A stretch of 26,609 nucleotides of DNA, taken from positions 1 to 26,609 of the forward strand of contig JAQGKG010000282.1 in assembly GCA_028290245.1 (NCBI GenBank). Reading direction: 5' to 3'. The notes beneath the pieces were generated by a model. The model had not been told where the DNA came from and ran no database searches. It saw nothing but the letters and a program-made list of their open reading frames with translations. Numbering within the stretch: position 1 is the stretch's first letter; each line of letters starts with the position of its first letter. This document shows, one piece after another, positions 1-8,094 of this stretch. This DNA is from Devosia sp. GTDB lineage: Bacteria; Pseudomonadota; Alphaproteobacteria; Rhizobiales; Devosiaceae. The position numbers and the translations under genes were made by a program.

Positions 1-219
1 TGTCTGGCGAAAAAGTCGCGACCGTTGAGAAGGTCACATAGTGCTCTGACGCCTGCCGAGCCTAGCGACGAGCCAACTCCGGATCCCTCTGCCGCTTGGG
101 GCATGTTGCTGGCGTCATTTTGGTCAACTTATCTGGCTTATCTAGGCTTGGCGATCGTGCTGGTGGTGCTGCTGCTGATTGATCGCAAACTACGGTCCTC
201 GGCAGTTATCGAGCCGTAG
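1..219 (+). CDS. C-terminal part of an unidentified membrane-anchored protein
   Basis: The reading frame is open from base 1 to a TAG stop at 217-219, so this is probably the end of a gene that begins outside the window. A TTG at 25 could also serve as a start, giving 64 residues. What is visible is a polar, Pro/Glu/Asp-rich segment followed by one hydrophobic stretch (about residues 35-52 counted from the TTG) rich in Leu, Val and Ala, and then a short basic tail. This looks like a single membrane anchor at the C-terminus. No family was recognised and no function is proposed. It converges on the ABC1-family gene to its right across about 140 bases in which nothing was recognised. Its reality as a gene is uncertain. 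Confidence 0.4.
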   Translation, partial: CLAKKSRPLRRSHSALTPAEPSDEPTPDPSAAWGMLLASFWSTYLAYLGLAIVLVVLLLIDRKLRSSAVIEP

Positions 220-359
220 TTGTGGACCATAAGGCGTGATGCGAGCGTCGGCCTTGGCGCCGGACTGTTATGTTGGAGCATCCTGGCATGACAGGGAGCA
301 GTAATCGGTGCAGGCTTAGGCGGGTGCTGCCCTCCCAAATCTGCTGCTAAGACCAGCCA

Positions 360-1685
360 CTAACGACCCCCGGCAGCTGCAAACTCCTCGAGCAACGCGC
401 GCATGTCGAGCTTCGCGCCGAGCCGGCTTGCCAACAGATACATGCCGCCGATCTTGCGATGCACGAACAGAGTATCGATCGGCGGTATCGACCACAGGTC
501 GGCGCCAAATCCAGCAGCCAGCGCTCGGTCACGTGCCCGGCGCGGCAGGTCCGCCGCCGCAAAATCGAACAGCGGATCAGCCATGACGTCGTCCATTCCC
601 ATGGCAAGTAGTTCGATTGCCAGCTGAGCCAGCCTGTGCTGGTGCGTCTGGAAGTATCCAATGTCGAGCATAGCACTGCGCTGCCTTGCCACGTCGCTGG
701 CCGGTGCGGCTTGTAGCAATTGCAGCAGCTTTCCGCTCAGCTGCGCCGGAATACTGCGCGTCGCGCCGAAGTCGAGAAGGACTAGGCGCCCAGACGCAGG
801 CTGATAGCGGAAATTGGCGAAGTTCGGATCGGTCTGGATCACGCCGAAATTGAACACCTCCTGCAGCGTCAAGCGGATCAGCCGCTCGGCAATGCGATTG
901 CGTTCGGCCTGCGGACGACCAAACAACCAGTCGATTGGCTCACTTTCGATGAAGCTCATCGCCAGCACCGCTGGGCCAGTCAGGTCGCCGTCGACATCGG
1001 GCACCAGCACTGTCGGATCATCGCCGATCAGCGTGCCATATTGCCTAATCTGCTCAGCTTCACGGATATAGTCCGCTTCCTGCTGCAGCTGACTGCGGGC
1101 CTCGGCCACAAGCGAACCAAGGGACACGAACGGTGGGATCAACCGAGACAGTTCTAAGAGGGAAACGATGTTGTCGACGTCGCTATCGATGCTCGCGGCG
1201 ACACCAGGATACTGCACCTTGATCGCCAGGTCGCGACCGCTCCGTGTTCTGGCACGATGCACTTGTCCGATGGACGCAGCGGCAATCGGCGTCATGTCGA
1301 ACTGATCGAACCGATCTCGCCAGGCTATGCCCCACTGCCGGGTCAGTTGCCGTTCGAGCTGCCGGATCGGCATCGGCAACGCGTCAGCCTGCAGCCGCGC
1401 CAGGATCGTTGACCATTCGTCCGGCAGGATCTGTCCGGCATCCATCGACAGCAACTGTCCCATCTTCATGGCCGCGCCGCGCATGTGCGACAGTTGCTCG
1501 GCGACACGCAGGGCATTCGCAGGCGCCAGGGCCAGTTCGCTCAGGGTCGGCGTTCTGCCGCTCAGCAGCTGCCTGGCACCGGACAATGCCACTCTGGCAC
1601 CGATCGACCCTGCCATGGCGCCAAGCCCGAACAATCGTTCAAGTCGTCCTGTTGGTACGGGTCGGTTTTTGCGATCGTTGCGCAT
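360..1685 (-). CDS. ABC1/ADCK (AarF/UbiB-like) atypical kinase family protein
   Basis: This 441-residue protein belongs to the ABC1 (ADCK/UbiB) protein-kinase-like family, whose members support ubiquinone or other lipid metabolism through a divergent kinase fold. The family hallmarks are visible in order: the KxGQ motif (KMGQ, 74-77), the Ala-rich nucleotide loop (AAASIGQVHRA, 135-145), a candidate ATP-binding Lys at 156 (AIKVQ), QEADY at 202-206, a catalytic-loop equivalent QTDPNFANF at 284-292, and the metal-binding DFG at 305-307. The QTDPN form, instead of HGDPHPGN, is the variant seen in ADCK3/COQ8-like members. It has no C-terminal membrane helices of the UbiB type. The ATG at 1685 opens the protein naturally. 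The SDR gene lies upstream on the same strand, about 110 bases away, so co-transcription is possible. The substrate is unknown, and a ubiquinone role is inference from the family only. Confidence 0.85.
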   Translation of the reverse strand: MRNDRKNRPVPTGRLERLFGLGAMAGSIGARVALSGARQLLSGRTPTLSELALAPANALRVAEQLSHMRGAAMKMGQLLSMDAGQILPDEWSTILARLQADALPMPIRQLERQLTRQWGIAWRDRFDQFDMTPIAAASIGQVHRARTRSGRDLAIKVQYPGVAASIDSDVDNIVSLLELSRLIPPFVSLGSLVAEARSQLQQEADYIREAEQIRQYGTLIGDDPTVLVPDVDGDLTGPAVLAMSFIESEPIDWLFGRPQAERNRIAERLIRLTLQEVFNFGVIQTDPNFANFRYQPASGRLVLLDFGATRSIPAQLSGKLLQLLQAAPASDVARQRSAMLDIGYFQTHQHRLAQLAIELLAMGMDDVMADPLFDFAAADLPRRARDRALAAGFGADLWSIPPIDTLFVHRKIGGMYLLASRLGAKLDMRALLEEFAAAGGR

Positions 1686-1797
1686 GGATCATGCCACTCC
1701 ATTATTCGGCAAACCACCCCTCACAAACGACCGGCGGCAAGAAGACACGGCGTTTGAGCTTGGTTCATGCAGAGATAATTGTTGAACCGAGACGGGA

Positions 1798-2511
1798 TTA
1801 CCATGGCAGTGGTAGGCCTGAGTGATCGAGCATAAGCCCGCTATCTATGGATCGCAGACCATCTATTACGCTGATTAATCGCTCGGCGGCGAAGCTGGGT
1901 TTTACGGTATCATGGCCCAACGAATGGAAGGGTGCCGAGAGGGCGGTGGCGACCGTTCCCGGATGAAGCGTAACACAGATCGCGAGAGGGTGCGTCCGGC
2001 GCAGTTCGATCGAGGCTGTCCGCATTAACTGATTGAGTGCGGCTTTTGCCGCTCGATAGCCGTACCAACCACCGAGATGGTTGTCTCCGATGCTTCCGAC
2101 CTTGGCCGATAGTGCTGCAAAGACTGCCTTGTCACCGCGAGGGAACAGAGGGAGGAAATGCTTGGCCACCAGCGCTGGGCCCACAGCGTTTACGGCAAAG
2201 CTGCGAAGCAACTGGTCGGCGTCCAGTTGTCGCCAGGTTTTTTCCGGCTGCATGCTAGCGTCATGGAGCAAACCAGTCGCCACGATCACCAGCCGCAGTG
2301 GCAGCCCCAAGGCAGCAACAGCAGTCGCAGCTGTCCGAATCGATGCTTCGCTGGTCAGGTCAAATCCGTCCTCGGCACGCGAAAAGCCCAGCACTTTCTC
2401 GTATCGACGAGAGTTCGTGATGACATCCTGCAGAGCACTGCCGATGCCGCCTTGTACACCAATAATAACAGCCAGCCCTGTTGGTGGGTTTGAGCTTACT
2501 TCAATGGTCAT
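1798..2511 (-). CDS. SDR-family NAD(P)-dependent oxidoreductase
   Basis: A 237-residue single-domain short-chain dehydrogenase/reductase. The dinucleotide-binding turn is GVQGGIG (18-24) at the end of the first beta strand, ATG (78-80) replaces the common NNAG, Asn108 lies in the helix-4 region, and the catalytic set is Ser140, Tyr152 and Lys156 (YxxxK within YGYRAAKAALN). The length and the short C-terminus match the small cytoplasmic SDRs sometimes annotated as C-factor-like. Substrate and cofactor preference cannot be read from the sequence. The ATG at 2511 is preceded by GGAG, which on the transcript could pair with a CTCC ten or so bases upstream in a 5-bp stem. The ABC1-family gene follows on the same strand. 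The fold assignment is firm and the function is open. Confidence 0.85.
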   Translation of the reverse strand: MTIEVSSNPPTGLAVIIGVQGGIGSALQDVITNSRRYEKVLGFSRAEDGFDLTSEASIRTAATAVAALGLPLRLVIVATGLLHDASMQPEKTWRQLDADQLLRSFAVNAVGPALVAKHFLPLFPRGDKAVFAALSAKVGSIGDNHLGGWYGYRAAKAALNQLMRTASIELRRTHPLAICVTLHPGTVATALSAPFHSLGHDTVKPSFAAERLISVIDGLRSIDSGLMLDHSGLPLPW

Positions 2512-3306
2512 GGTGGTCTCCGCAGATATGTACGGAGGGCATGCAAAATTGGTTCATGGTGATTGCAGTGCGAACAGAGAGCAAACCAGCGAGAAGGCAT
2601 CAAGACGGCTGGCGGTTAGCGGCTGGGCGCGGGCGCGACTACTTCAAGAGCCCGGGACGCCCCACATTCGTTCCCCCTCTTGTTACAGCATGGCGGGTGC
2701 TGGCTTCATCAGCAGCTATAATAGCGCAGTCGCTTGCGGTTGCTCGATGCATCGGTAGCTGGGGTTTAAAAGCAGCGTCCTGCAGATCCGTATCCTCCAA
2801 CGGCAAGTGTCAGTTTTCTCGCTGCCTCAGCGAAATCAGACAGACTTCAGCCCTCGTGCTGCAGCATTGCGCGACCTGAACGGCTACAGTGCCCTCGACC
2901 CGCCGTCCGGTAACCGTGTCAGTCGGCGCAGTGCCCGATACGACACCAGCCCAGCCGCCTTCACCGCCTGGCTATAAGAGGCTGAGGCGGCCGGGGAGGA
3001 ACAGGTAGCAATGATCGTTCGCGCATGGGATGCTTCTGAAGCCAGGGCGGCGCTGATATTAAGCACCGGGCATATACCTATGTGCCAGCCTTTCTCGGCT
3101 TTCAGCATTTCAGGCGATCGGCCGAACGAGGCGAACTGGCGCAGAACCGCCAATGCCTACACTTGCAAACGTCACAACAGGGCCTTCCAGGGTGCCCGAC
3201 GCCCTCCGATACAGCGGTTAAAGTCAAGTAAGCCTCTGACATGTAGTTTCCTGCGCCGATGCACAGGGCCTTTGCCGGTCGACTGCCGTCTCCTGCTATC
3301 AACCGC
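2512..3306. other. About 795 bp without an intact gene, between SDR and methyltransferase genes
   Basis: Both neighbours are on the minus strand. The stretch holds the decayed RidA remnant (about 2800-3030) and, near the SDR start, a small inverted repeat CTCCG-N10-CGGAG at 2518-2537 that covers the SDR ribosome-binding site. Several short open frames exist on both strands, but none shows a family signature or a convincing ribosome-binding site. Between 3031 and 3306 nothing was recognised. The region looks like relic DNA from gene decay. Confidence 0.6.
2800..3030 (-). pseudogene. Remnant of a RidA-family (Rid/YjgF) gene, frameshifted
   Basis: Read on the minus strand, the frame around 2940-3025 encodes TIIATCSSPAASASYSQAVK followed by AAGLV, the N-terminal hallmark of RidA proteins (imine/enamine deaminases). 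The next expected piece, VSGTAPTDTVTG followed by RRVEGTVAVQVAQC, continues the same family pattern but sits in a different frame, from about 2945 down to 2870. The two frames are joined by GTG-TC-GTA near 2941-2947, where one base of the expected aromatic codon is missing. Past 2870 the family pattern fades, and the second frame stops near 2809. No intact start or C-terminal half was found. I infer a decayed gene rather than a sequencing slip, because the downstream half is also lost. Exact ends are approximate. Confidence 0.6.
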
Positions 3307-4083
3307 CTAGATAGCCACTCGTCCCCGAACGGCGTGAGCACGACCCTGGACCAGCATCTCGCACGAATCGCGAGAGCCGCGAACAGCGTCGCGAATGCGT
3401 TCCAATTGGTGGTCACTGAGCTTGGCGAGAACCTGGCCGATGCCTGGCGCCGCCACGGCCATCGCCCAGTAGTCATCGAAGGTGGGGAAGACGCGGTGTG
3501 CCAGGATTTCACAGGTTTCGATATCAAGCAAACCCGCGTCGGTCCAAAGGCGGGTAAGGACAACGAGGCTTGCAACTTCGGAGTGAGGTGGCAAGATAGG
3601 CGCTGCTCCCTCGCTGCGCATTGCGACATGGACATCCTCATACGGGAAACCGCCACCCTCAATATCCCACGCATAAGCGGCGACGGTGCCTCCAGGGCGA
3701 ACGACACGCCGCAGTTCTGCGACGCCTTTGGCAGGGTCCGGAACGAAGAAAATGACAAGCGCCATAATAGCCGCGTCGAAGGCGGCGGTGGGATACGGAA
3801 GTTGCATCGCGGAACCCAAAGTGAACTTGGCGACACCCAAGCGGTGGCGGTTTCGGGCAAACTCCAGCTGCGCCGATGATGGATCGATCGCTTCCACCGA
3901 AGTCGGCTTGGTCCGCCGAACAATCAACTCCGTGGAGGCACCGTTTCCGCACCCAATGTCAGCCCACCTCGAACCGTCCGGGACGTTCAGCCAATCAAGG
4001 AAATCCGCGCCGATCAGGGCGCTCCAGACGCCCATCATGGCCTCGTAGCCTTCGCCGTCGCTAAACCTCATCGCATCGGCCAT
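3307..4083 (-). CDS. Class I SAM-dependent methyltransferase (UbiE/Methyltransf_11-like)
   Basis: A 258-residue cytoplasmic protein with the Rossmann-like methyltransferase fold. Motif I, the SAM-binding loop, is ADIGCGNGAST (41-51). An acidic residue at the end of strand 2 (EAIDPS, about 64-69) should bind the ribose hydroxyls. The motif IV region is FDAAIMALVIFFVPDP (102-117), and the post-motif RRVVRPGGTVAAYAWD (125-140) is typical of the UbiE/Methyltransf_11 group. The C-terminus, ARAHAVRGRV, also matches the usual end of this group, so the gene looks complete. The ATG at 4083 is preceded by AAGGAGG on the transcript (complement of 4089-4095), an excellent ribosome-binding site. The methyl acceptor is unknown. 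It is divergent from the PAP2 gene. Confidence 0.85.
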   Translation of the reverse strand: MADAMRFSDGEGYEAMMGVWSALIGADFLDWLNVPDGSRWADIGCGNGASTELIVRRTKPTSVEAIDPSSAQLEFARNRHRLGVAKFTLGSAMQLPYPTAAFDAAIMALVIFFVPDPAKGVAELRRVVRPGGTVAAYAWDIEGGGFPYEDVHVAMRSEGAAPILPPHSEVASLVVLTRLWTDAGLLDIETCEILAHRVFPTFDDYWAMAVAAPGIGQVLAKLSDHQLERIRDAVRGSRDSCEMLVQGRAHAVRGRVAI

Positions 4084-4454
4084 GAGTTCCTCCTTGATTT
4101 CTCCAGTTTAGCGCGATGGTTGGCAGCCCGGTAGTCCGGTTCCTCACAGAGTCAGCTTCACGCTGTGTCCCTGCCGTGACCGCGGCTTTAATACTGCTAG
4201 CGCTGCCTGTCGGCTCCTCACCACTTTAGAGGCCAGCAGCAGCCGACTCCATTTCGGCCCTTCGGGTTAGAGTTTGGAAATTCGAAAGAACGGTCAGAAT
4301 GCTCAGCCAGAAACGCTATGGTTAGTGTGTGCTGATGAAATTGGTCGGGGGAGCAGCTCCTTTTAAGGAACAGCCCCACTGGTAGTGAATTTAGGCATGT
4401 TGATTGCGGGAACAACGTGAACGGTGAACCTGTTGTCCGCAGCCAGGAGAGACA
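4084..4454. other. Divergent intergenic region, methyltransferase and PAP2 genes
   Basis: This 371-base gap must carry promoters for both divergent genes. Near the methyltransferase start it holds a strong Shine-Dalgarno sequence on the minus strand. Near the PAP2 start it holds a candidate EcfG-type promoter and an AGGAGA ribosome-binding site at 4445-4450. No coding sequence with a family signature was recognised in the middle. Confidence 0.6.
4409..4435 (+). promoter_or_regulatory. Candidate EcfG-type (general stress response) promoter for the PAP2 gene
   Basis: GGAAC at 4409-4413 is followed after 17 bases by TGTTG at 4431-4435. Alphaproteobacterial EcfG sigma factors recognise GGAAC with a CGTT-like element 16-18 bases downstream, so one base of the -10 core departs from consensus. 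Placement is right: transcription would start a few bases before the ribosome-binding site at 4445-4450. A second GGAAC at 4367 has no matching -10 element. This is a motif match only. Confidence 0.35.
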
Positions 4455-5264
4455 ATGGTGGAACAAGAAGAAGCAGGCGTTCCAGTTCAGCGGCAACCTC
4501 ATGCCATTGAGACAGTCCGATGGGTAAGCGCCGCTCTCTTAGGCGTGGCACTCTTTTCTATTTTGACGGTGGTCTTGATCTATGTTGGGCCGTCTTGGAG
4601 CTGGGACCTTGGGATCGCTGCTGCGGTGCAGTCCAGGCGTAACCCGATGCTAGACGTTGTGATGATCACCGCTACCTATCTATGTTCATGGCAGGTGGTG
4701 GTGTCAGGCGGGATGTTTGCAACCCTTTACTTACTGCTCCAACGTTTGTGGCTAGGGGCTGCGGCAGTCGTGGCTTCGCTACTCGGAAACGTGCTCATCG
4801 TCGGCGGTATCAAGGATGTGCTGCAACGAGTAAGGCCGGACCAGACTCATGCCTTGCTGCCGGCAAGTGGATCCACATTTCCCAGCGGGCACACCTTTTC
4901 GGCCTTTGCCTTTTACGGTTTGCTTGCTCTCATCTACCTTGGACAAGGGAGGCGAAGCACTCACTCCATCCTTGTAGCCGTCGTTACCACTGTTCTGATT
5001 GCGATAGTTGGCTTGTCTCGCATCTATGTAGGAGCTCACTGGCCCTCGGATGTACTAGGAAGCACATTCTTGGGCTCAGCATGGCTTGCTATTGTGGGTC
5101 TGGTACTTGCTTACGCGCGAGAAAAAGCCATGGCAGCACCGCCGCAAACCTTCAACGCAACAGCACAACGCTGGGCGGTGCTGATGGTGATGCTTTGGGC
5201 AATCTTTATCGTCGCATATGCATTCTTCTATTCGCCGGCGCGGCCCTCGGCGGCAATTGCTTGA
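4455..5264 (+). CDS. PAP2-family (type 2 phosphatidic acid phosphatase) membrane protein
   Basis: A 269-residue integral membrane phosphatase. All three active-site motifs of the PAP2 superfamily are intact: KX6RP (Lys120 to Pro128), PSGH (143-146) and SRX5HX3D (Ser188, Arg189, His195, Asp199). These form the vanadium-haloperoxidase-like site in which one His is phosphorylated. Hydrophobic segments near 23-44, 80-98, 101-118, 147-163, 172-187, 202-220 and 240-258 indicate six or seven membrane helices. Likely substrates are lipid phosphates such as undecaprenyl pyrophosphate, phosphatidate or PGP, but the sequence does not decide among them. The ATG at 4455 has AGGAGA four bases upstream. The gene is monocistronic: it is divergent from the methyltransferase gene and ends at an intrinsic terminator. 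Confidence 0.9.
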   Translation: MVEQEEAGVPVQRQPHAIETVRWVSAALLGVALFSILTVVLIYVGPSWSWDLGIAAAVQSRRNPMLDVVMITATYLCSWQVVVSGGMFATLYLLLQRLWLGAAAVVASLLGNVLIVGGIKDVLQRVRPDQTHALLPASGSTFPSGHTFSAFAFYGLLALIYLGQGRRSTHSILVAVVTTVLIAIVGLSRIYVGAHWPSDVLGSTFLGSAWLAIVGLVLAYAREKAMAAPPQTFNATAQRWAVLMVMLWAIFIVAYAFFYSPARPSAAIA

Positions 5265-5372
5265 AGGAACTCACCTAAGGTTGCTACTGGGATGGGTTCT
5301 GGCTATGACCGGCTATGGTCTCTACGGTGCACTGCGCGATCCTGGTAGTCGCGGAGGCCCGTCCAAGGTCGG

Positions 5373-5408
5373 AGCGCTCGCCCCATTCTACGTGGCGGGC
5401 GCTTTTTT
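5373..5408 (+). terminator. Intrinsic terminator after the PAP2 gene
   Basis: AGCGCTCGCC (5373-5382) pairs with GGCGGGCGCT (5394-5403) in a 10-bp stem with one G-U pair and an 11-base loop. It is followed directly by a run of six T (5403-5408). It lies about 110 bases after the PAP2 stop codon, in the right orientation for that gene. Confidence 0.8.
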
Positions 5409-5446
5409 GCAGACTCGCCGCTGCAGCTGACTAGTATTGCGAGGGA

Positions 5447-6607
5447 TTACTTGCGCACTTCTGACGACCAAGGAAAATTCAGGTATTGGTCTCGCGTGTC
5501 GTAGCAGATCTTTCCATACATCTTAAGGTACGTTGCGCGCCGTATGGAATCTGCAAACACGGCGGCAGGATCGACTAGATCAGCCTCATACTGAGAGATA
5601 TTCTGGCTGGTCAGGGCTATAGGGAGGATATCCATCGCCTGCGGAATACTCTTCCCGTCGAGCCAGTCGGCGCCGAATTGCCCCATTGCATATCCGAAGA
5701 CGGGCGAGGACAGCGCGATACTCGCCTTAAAGGGGCTATCCCCTTTTTTGATCTCGGCAACGCCTTCCGGTTCGCCATCAATGCCACCCAGGAACTGATC
5801 GGGTCGGTCCTTCCTGGCCTCACGAAGGGCCTGCAATGCCCCCAGCACCACTGCGTCGCCCCCGAGAACAACGTCGATATTCGGATTCGCGAGGAGAATG
5901 GTCTCCATGGTCGCACGGCCGCCCTCCTTGGTCACTGGGCTGGGCGCGATGTCGGCGACTATGGTGACGCCAGACAGGGCATTAAGACCGTCCCGCATCG
6001 CCTCAAACCGCGGCGTCAGGAATTCCATTGTGTCCTGAGTCAGTAAAACAACGTGTGCTGTGCCACCAAGCTTGGCGTTTATATGGGCGATAGCTGCGTC
6101 GGTCAGAGCCTTGCCCGTCGCATACTGTGGCGCATTAAGGAGCAAAGTCGCTGGCGGTGGCACGATGGTACCAACAAAAGCTCCCGACCAGATCATCTCC
6201 TGTAGGCTATCGCTAACGGCCGTTGGATCGGACGAGGTGGCAACGAGAGCGCCGATCTTGGCTTCACGGTATGCCTGAATTTGCTCCACCGCCTTGGCAA
6301 CGTCGTTCTGAACGAGGCTTCGACGGTATTCGAGGCCACGATCCTCAGCCGCCATTGCCAAGCCGTGATCGACACCCTGCAGAAATTCGCGGTCGTTCTC
6401 TTGCACGAAAGCTAGAATTCTAGCGACCTCCTGGGGCCGGCTGCACACGGGAGCGCTCGAGTCAAAGGCCGGCAAGAGTGTCCTCTGAGTGATGCCGGGC
6501 GGACCTTCCTGCCCGCTTGCTCCGGCCAGTCCCGTCAGCAGCACTGACGCAGCAATCAGGCTACGCGGAAGAATGAACCACCGCTTCGTGTACTTGATTG
6601 GTCTCAC
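5447..6607 (-). CDS. Periplasmic sugar-binding protein (RbsB-like, Peripla_BP_4 type), orphan
   Basis: A secreted solute-binding protein of about 386 residues. It has a basic N-terminus and a hydrophobic core (RSLIAASVLLTGLAGAS) ending in a likely signal-peptidase site. A type I periplasmic binding fold follows: repeated strand-helix patterns including GALVATSSDPTAV, HVVLLTQD and the hinge-proximal NIDVVLGGDAVVLGALQAL, typical of ribose/galactose-type binding proteins. The mature protein has only two cysteines, one near each end (55 and 368 from the GTG start), which could form a disulfide. The GTG at 6607 is preferred as start because AGGAGG lies four bases upstream; an in-frame ATG at 6625 is the alternative. 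No permease or ATPase gene adjoins it. Instead the histidine kinase gene lies 110 bases upstream on the same strand, with the chemoreceptor gene beyond. A sensory role is inferred; the ligand is unknown. Confidence 0.8.
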   Translation of the reverse strand: MRPIKYTKRWFILPRSLIAASVLLTGLAGASGQEGPPGITQRTLLPAFDSSAPVCSRPQEVARILAFVQENDREFLQGVDHGLAMAAEDRGLEYRRSLVQNDVAKAVEQIQAYREAKIGALVATSSDPTAVSDSLQEMIWSGAFVGTIVPPPATLLLNAPQYATGKALTDAAIAHINAKLGGTAHVVLLTQDTMEFLTPRFEAMRDGLNALSGVTIVADIAPSPVTKEGGRATMETILLANPNIDVVLGGDAVVLGALQALREARKDRPDQFLGGIDGEPEGVAEIKKGDSPFKASIALSSPVFGYAMGQFGADWLDGKSIPQAMDILPIALTSQNISQYEADLVDPAAVFADSIRRATYLKMYGKICYDTRDQYLNFPWSSEVRK

Positions 6608-6717
6608 TCGTCCTCCTCTCGCCATCCAAAACGCCGGCGACCGTGTTGTTGTTTGGCCTACAAAGCACTCAATGGGCTATGGATATCATCCGTGCATGTT
6701 CCGGTTCGCGGACCATT

Positions 6718-8094
6718 TCATACATCCGATCGTTGGGTCTGCTGCGCCACAACAGGGTGGGACGACTTGGGCGAAAATATCAGGTGCGCCGCGGTTCCCG
6801 GCTGGCGATGCCGGTATTCTACTTTAGCCCCTAAACTCATGCACATGGCATTTACGATACGGGTACCGACACCCGTGCCCTTTGCAGGTGCGCCATCCTG
6901 CCGGCCGATGCCATCATCTTCAACGACAAGCTCCAACTGGCCCTCTTGCTCGCTAAACCTAACCCGCACCTCTCCGACGCCTTCGGGATAGGCATATTTA
7001 AATGCATTGGTGACAATCTCTGTTACCACCACGCCCAGACTGATACTGGCGTCCGTCTCCAGATCAACTGATCCAATTTGGAAGGACAAAGAGACGCCGT
7101 GACCTTGGCCTCTCAACGACGTCCGCAGGTGATCTAAAAGTCCAGTCAGATATTCATTGAGCGCAACGGAGTGCACGTCTGCGGAACCGTACAGCCGCTT
7201 GTGGACCAGTGAGATGGCAAAGATACGCTCCTGGGTTTCGGACAGAGCATCTTTAGCAGTTGGATCCGCCAGTGCTCTCGACTGCAAGGTGATCAGCGAG
7301 GAAACCAGCGAGAGGCTATTGGCCACCCGATGGTTGACCTCGTACAGGAGCATTTCGGCTCTATCACGGGCGGTCGCCAGGTCTGCTGTTCGAATGGCAA
7401 CACGTTGTTCCAGTTCGCCGTTGAGTGCAGTGATTTCGTCTCGTGTTGTCCGGAGTTCCTTTGTGTACCGGGCGATGCCATAGGCAGCCCCACCGATGAC
7501 TGCCAAAATTATCAGGGCGCCGATACCAGACACCAAGCGAACCCAGCCTGTATTGGCGCGCTGCTCATCAACCCCGGACGTCAACCGGTTGTCAGCCATC
7601 CCGATGATGCCAGCGAAGAACACATTGGCTTCGTCGGTCAGCGCCTTGCCGCTGTTGGTGCGAAAGATGGCCATCGCCTCATCATCGCGCTGGTCACGCT
7701 TCAGCGCTATGGTGCGGTCGAATTCGGCGAATTTAGAAGACAGGATCGTTATCAGTCGGCCTAGCGTTACGTTGGAACCGGGGTATGAAACCAAGAGGCC
7801 TTGCAGCGCGCCCTGGTAACGCTGTGCCTGAGCCTTCGCCGACTGATAAGGGGCCAAGTAGATTTCATTACCGGTTATGATGAAGCCGCGCTGGCTGGAT
7901 TCTGCAGTTTGCAATGCGTTGCGCAGTTCGACCGCCGCGACTCGGGTATCGCGTGCAGCGATTGCGGCTTCGAAATAAGACTGAGCTCGCTCGCCAAGCC
8001 AGAAGTTCATAGCGACAATGGACATAAGTGCCAAGAACCCGACAACCAGAAACGCGGATGTCGACCGAATGAGATAACGCGTTGACAAAGGCAT
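6718..8094 (-). CDS. Membrane sensor histidine kinase (CHASE3-like sensor, HisKA_2 type)
   Basis: A 458-residue sensor kinase. Membrane helix 1 is near 11-31. A helical extracytoplasmic domain (about 35-180), with the SSQRGFIITGNEIYLAPYQS pattern of CHASE3 domains, comes next. Membrane helix 2 is near 186-208, followed by a coiled-coil linker (about 212-245). The dimerisation/phosphotransfer region is HisKA_2-like, with phospho-acceptor His255 in EVNHRVANS. The ATPase domain has an N box (Glu359, Asn363, Lys366), a G1 box (DDGIG, 393-397) and a GTGVG loop (406-410). No receiver domain is attached and no response regulator lies in the window. Such HisKA_2/HWE kinases in Alphaproteobacteria often act in the general stress response or with single-domain regulators; that link is inference here. 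The downstream binding-protein gene suggests a ligand-loaded periplasmic partner. Confidence 0.88.
   Translation of the reverse strand: MPLSTRYLIRSTSAFLVVGFLALMSIVAMNFWLGERAQSYFEAAIAARDTRVAAVELRNALQTAESSQRGFIITGNEIYLAPYQSAKAQAQRYQGALQGLLVSYPGSNVTLGRLITILSSKFAEFDRTIALKRDQRDDEAMAIFRTNSGKALTDEANVFFAGIIGMADNRLTSGVDEQRANTGWVRLVSGIGALIILAVIGGAAYGIARYTKELRTTRDEITALNGELEQRVAIRTADLATARDRAEMLLYEVNHRVANSLSLVSSLITLQSRALADPTAKDALSETQERIFAISLVHKRLYGSADVHSVALNEYLTGLLDHLRTSLRGQGHGVSLSFQIGSVDLETDASISLGVVVTEIVTNAFKYAYPEGVGEVRVRFSEQEGQLELVVEDDGIGRQDGAPAKGTGVGTRIVNAMCMSLGAKVEYRHRQPGTAAHLIFSPKSSHPVVAQQTQRSDV

Noticed and set aside
2518..2537. CTCCG-N10-CGGAG hairpin over the SDR ribosome-binding site as a riboswitch or thermosensor
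   Set aside because: A 5-bp stem with a 10-base loop is common by chance, and no further conserved structure was seen.
3102..3923. Minus-strand frame of 273 codons overlapping the methyltransferase gene
   Set aside because: It lies in another frame of a gene with intact SAM-binding motifs. Its translation is Arg/Ser/Pro-rich and unrecognisable.
4218..4502. Minus-strand frame of 94 codons across the PAP2 upstream region
   Set aside because: It overlaps the start of the plus-strand PAP2 gene and its control region and shows no family signature.
5218..5430. Plus-strand frame of 70 codons overlapping the PAP2 end
   Set aside because: It runs through the terminator hairpin and T-run, which argues against coding.
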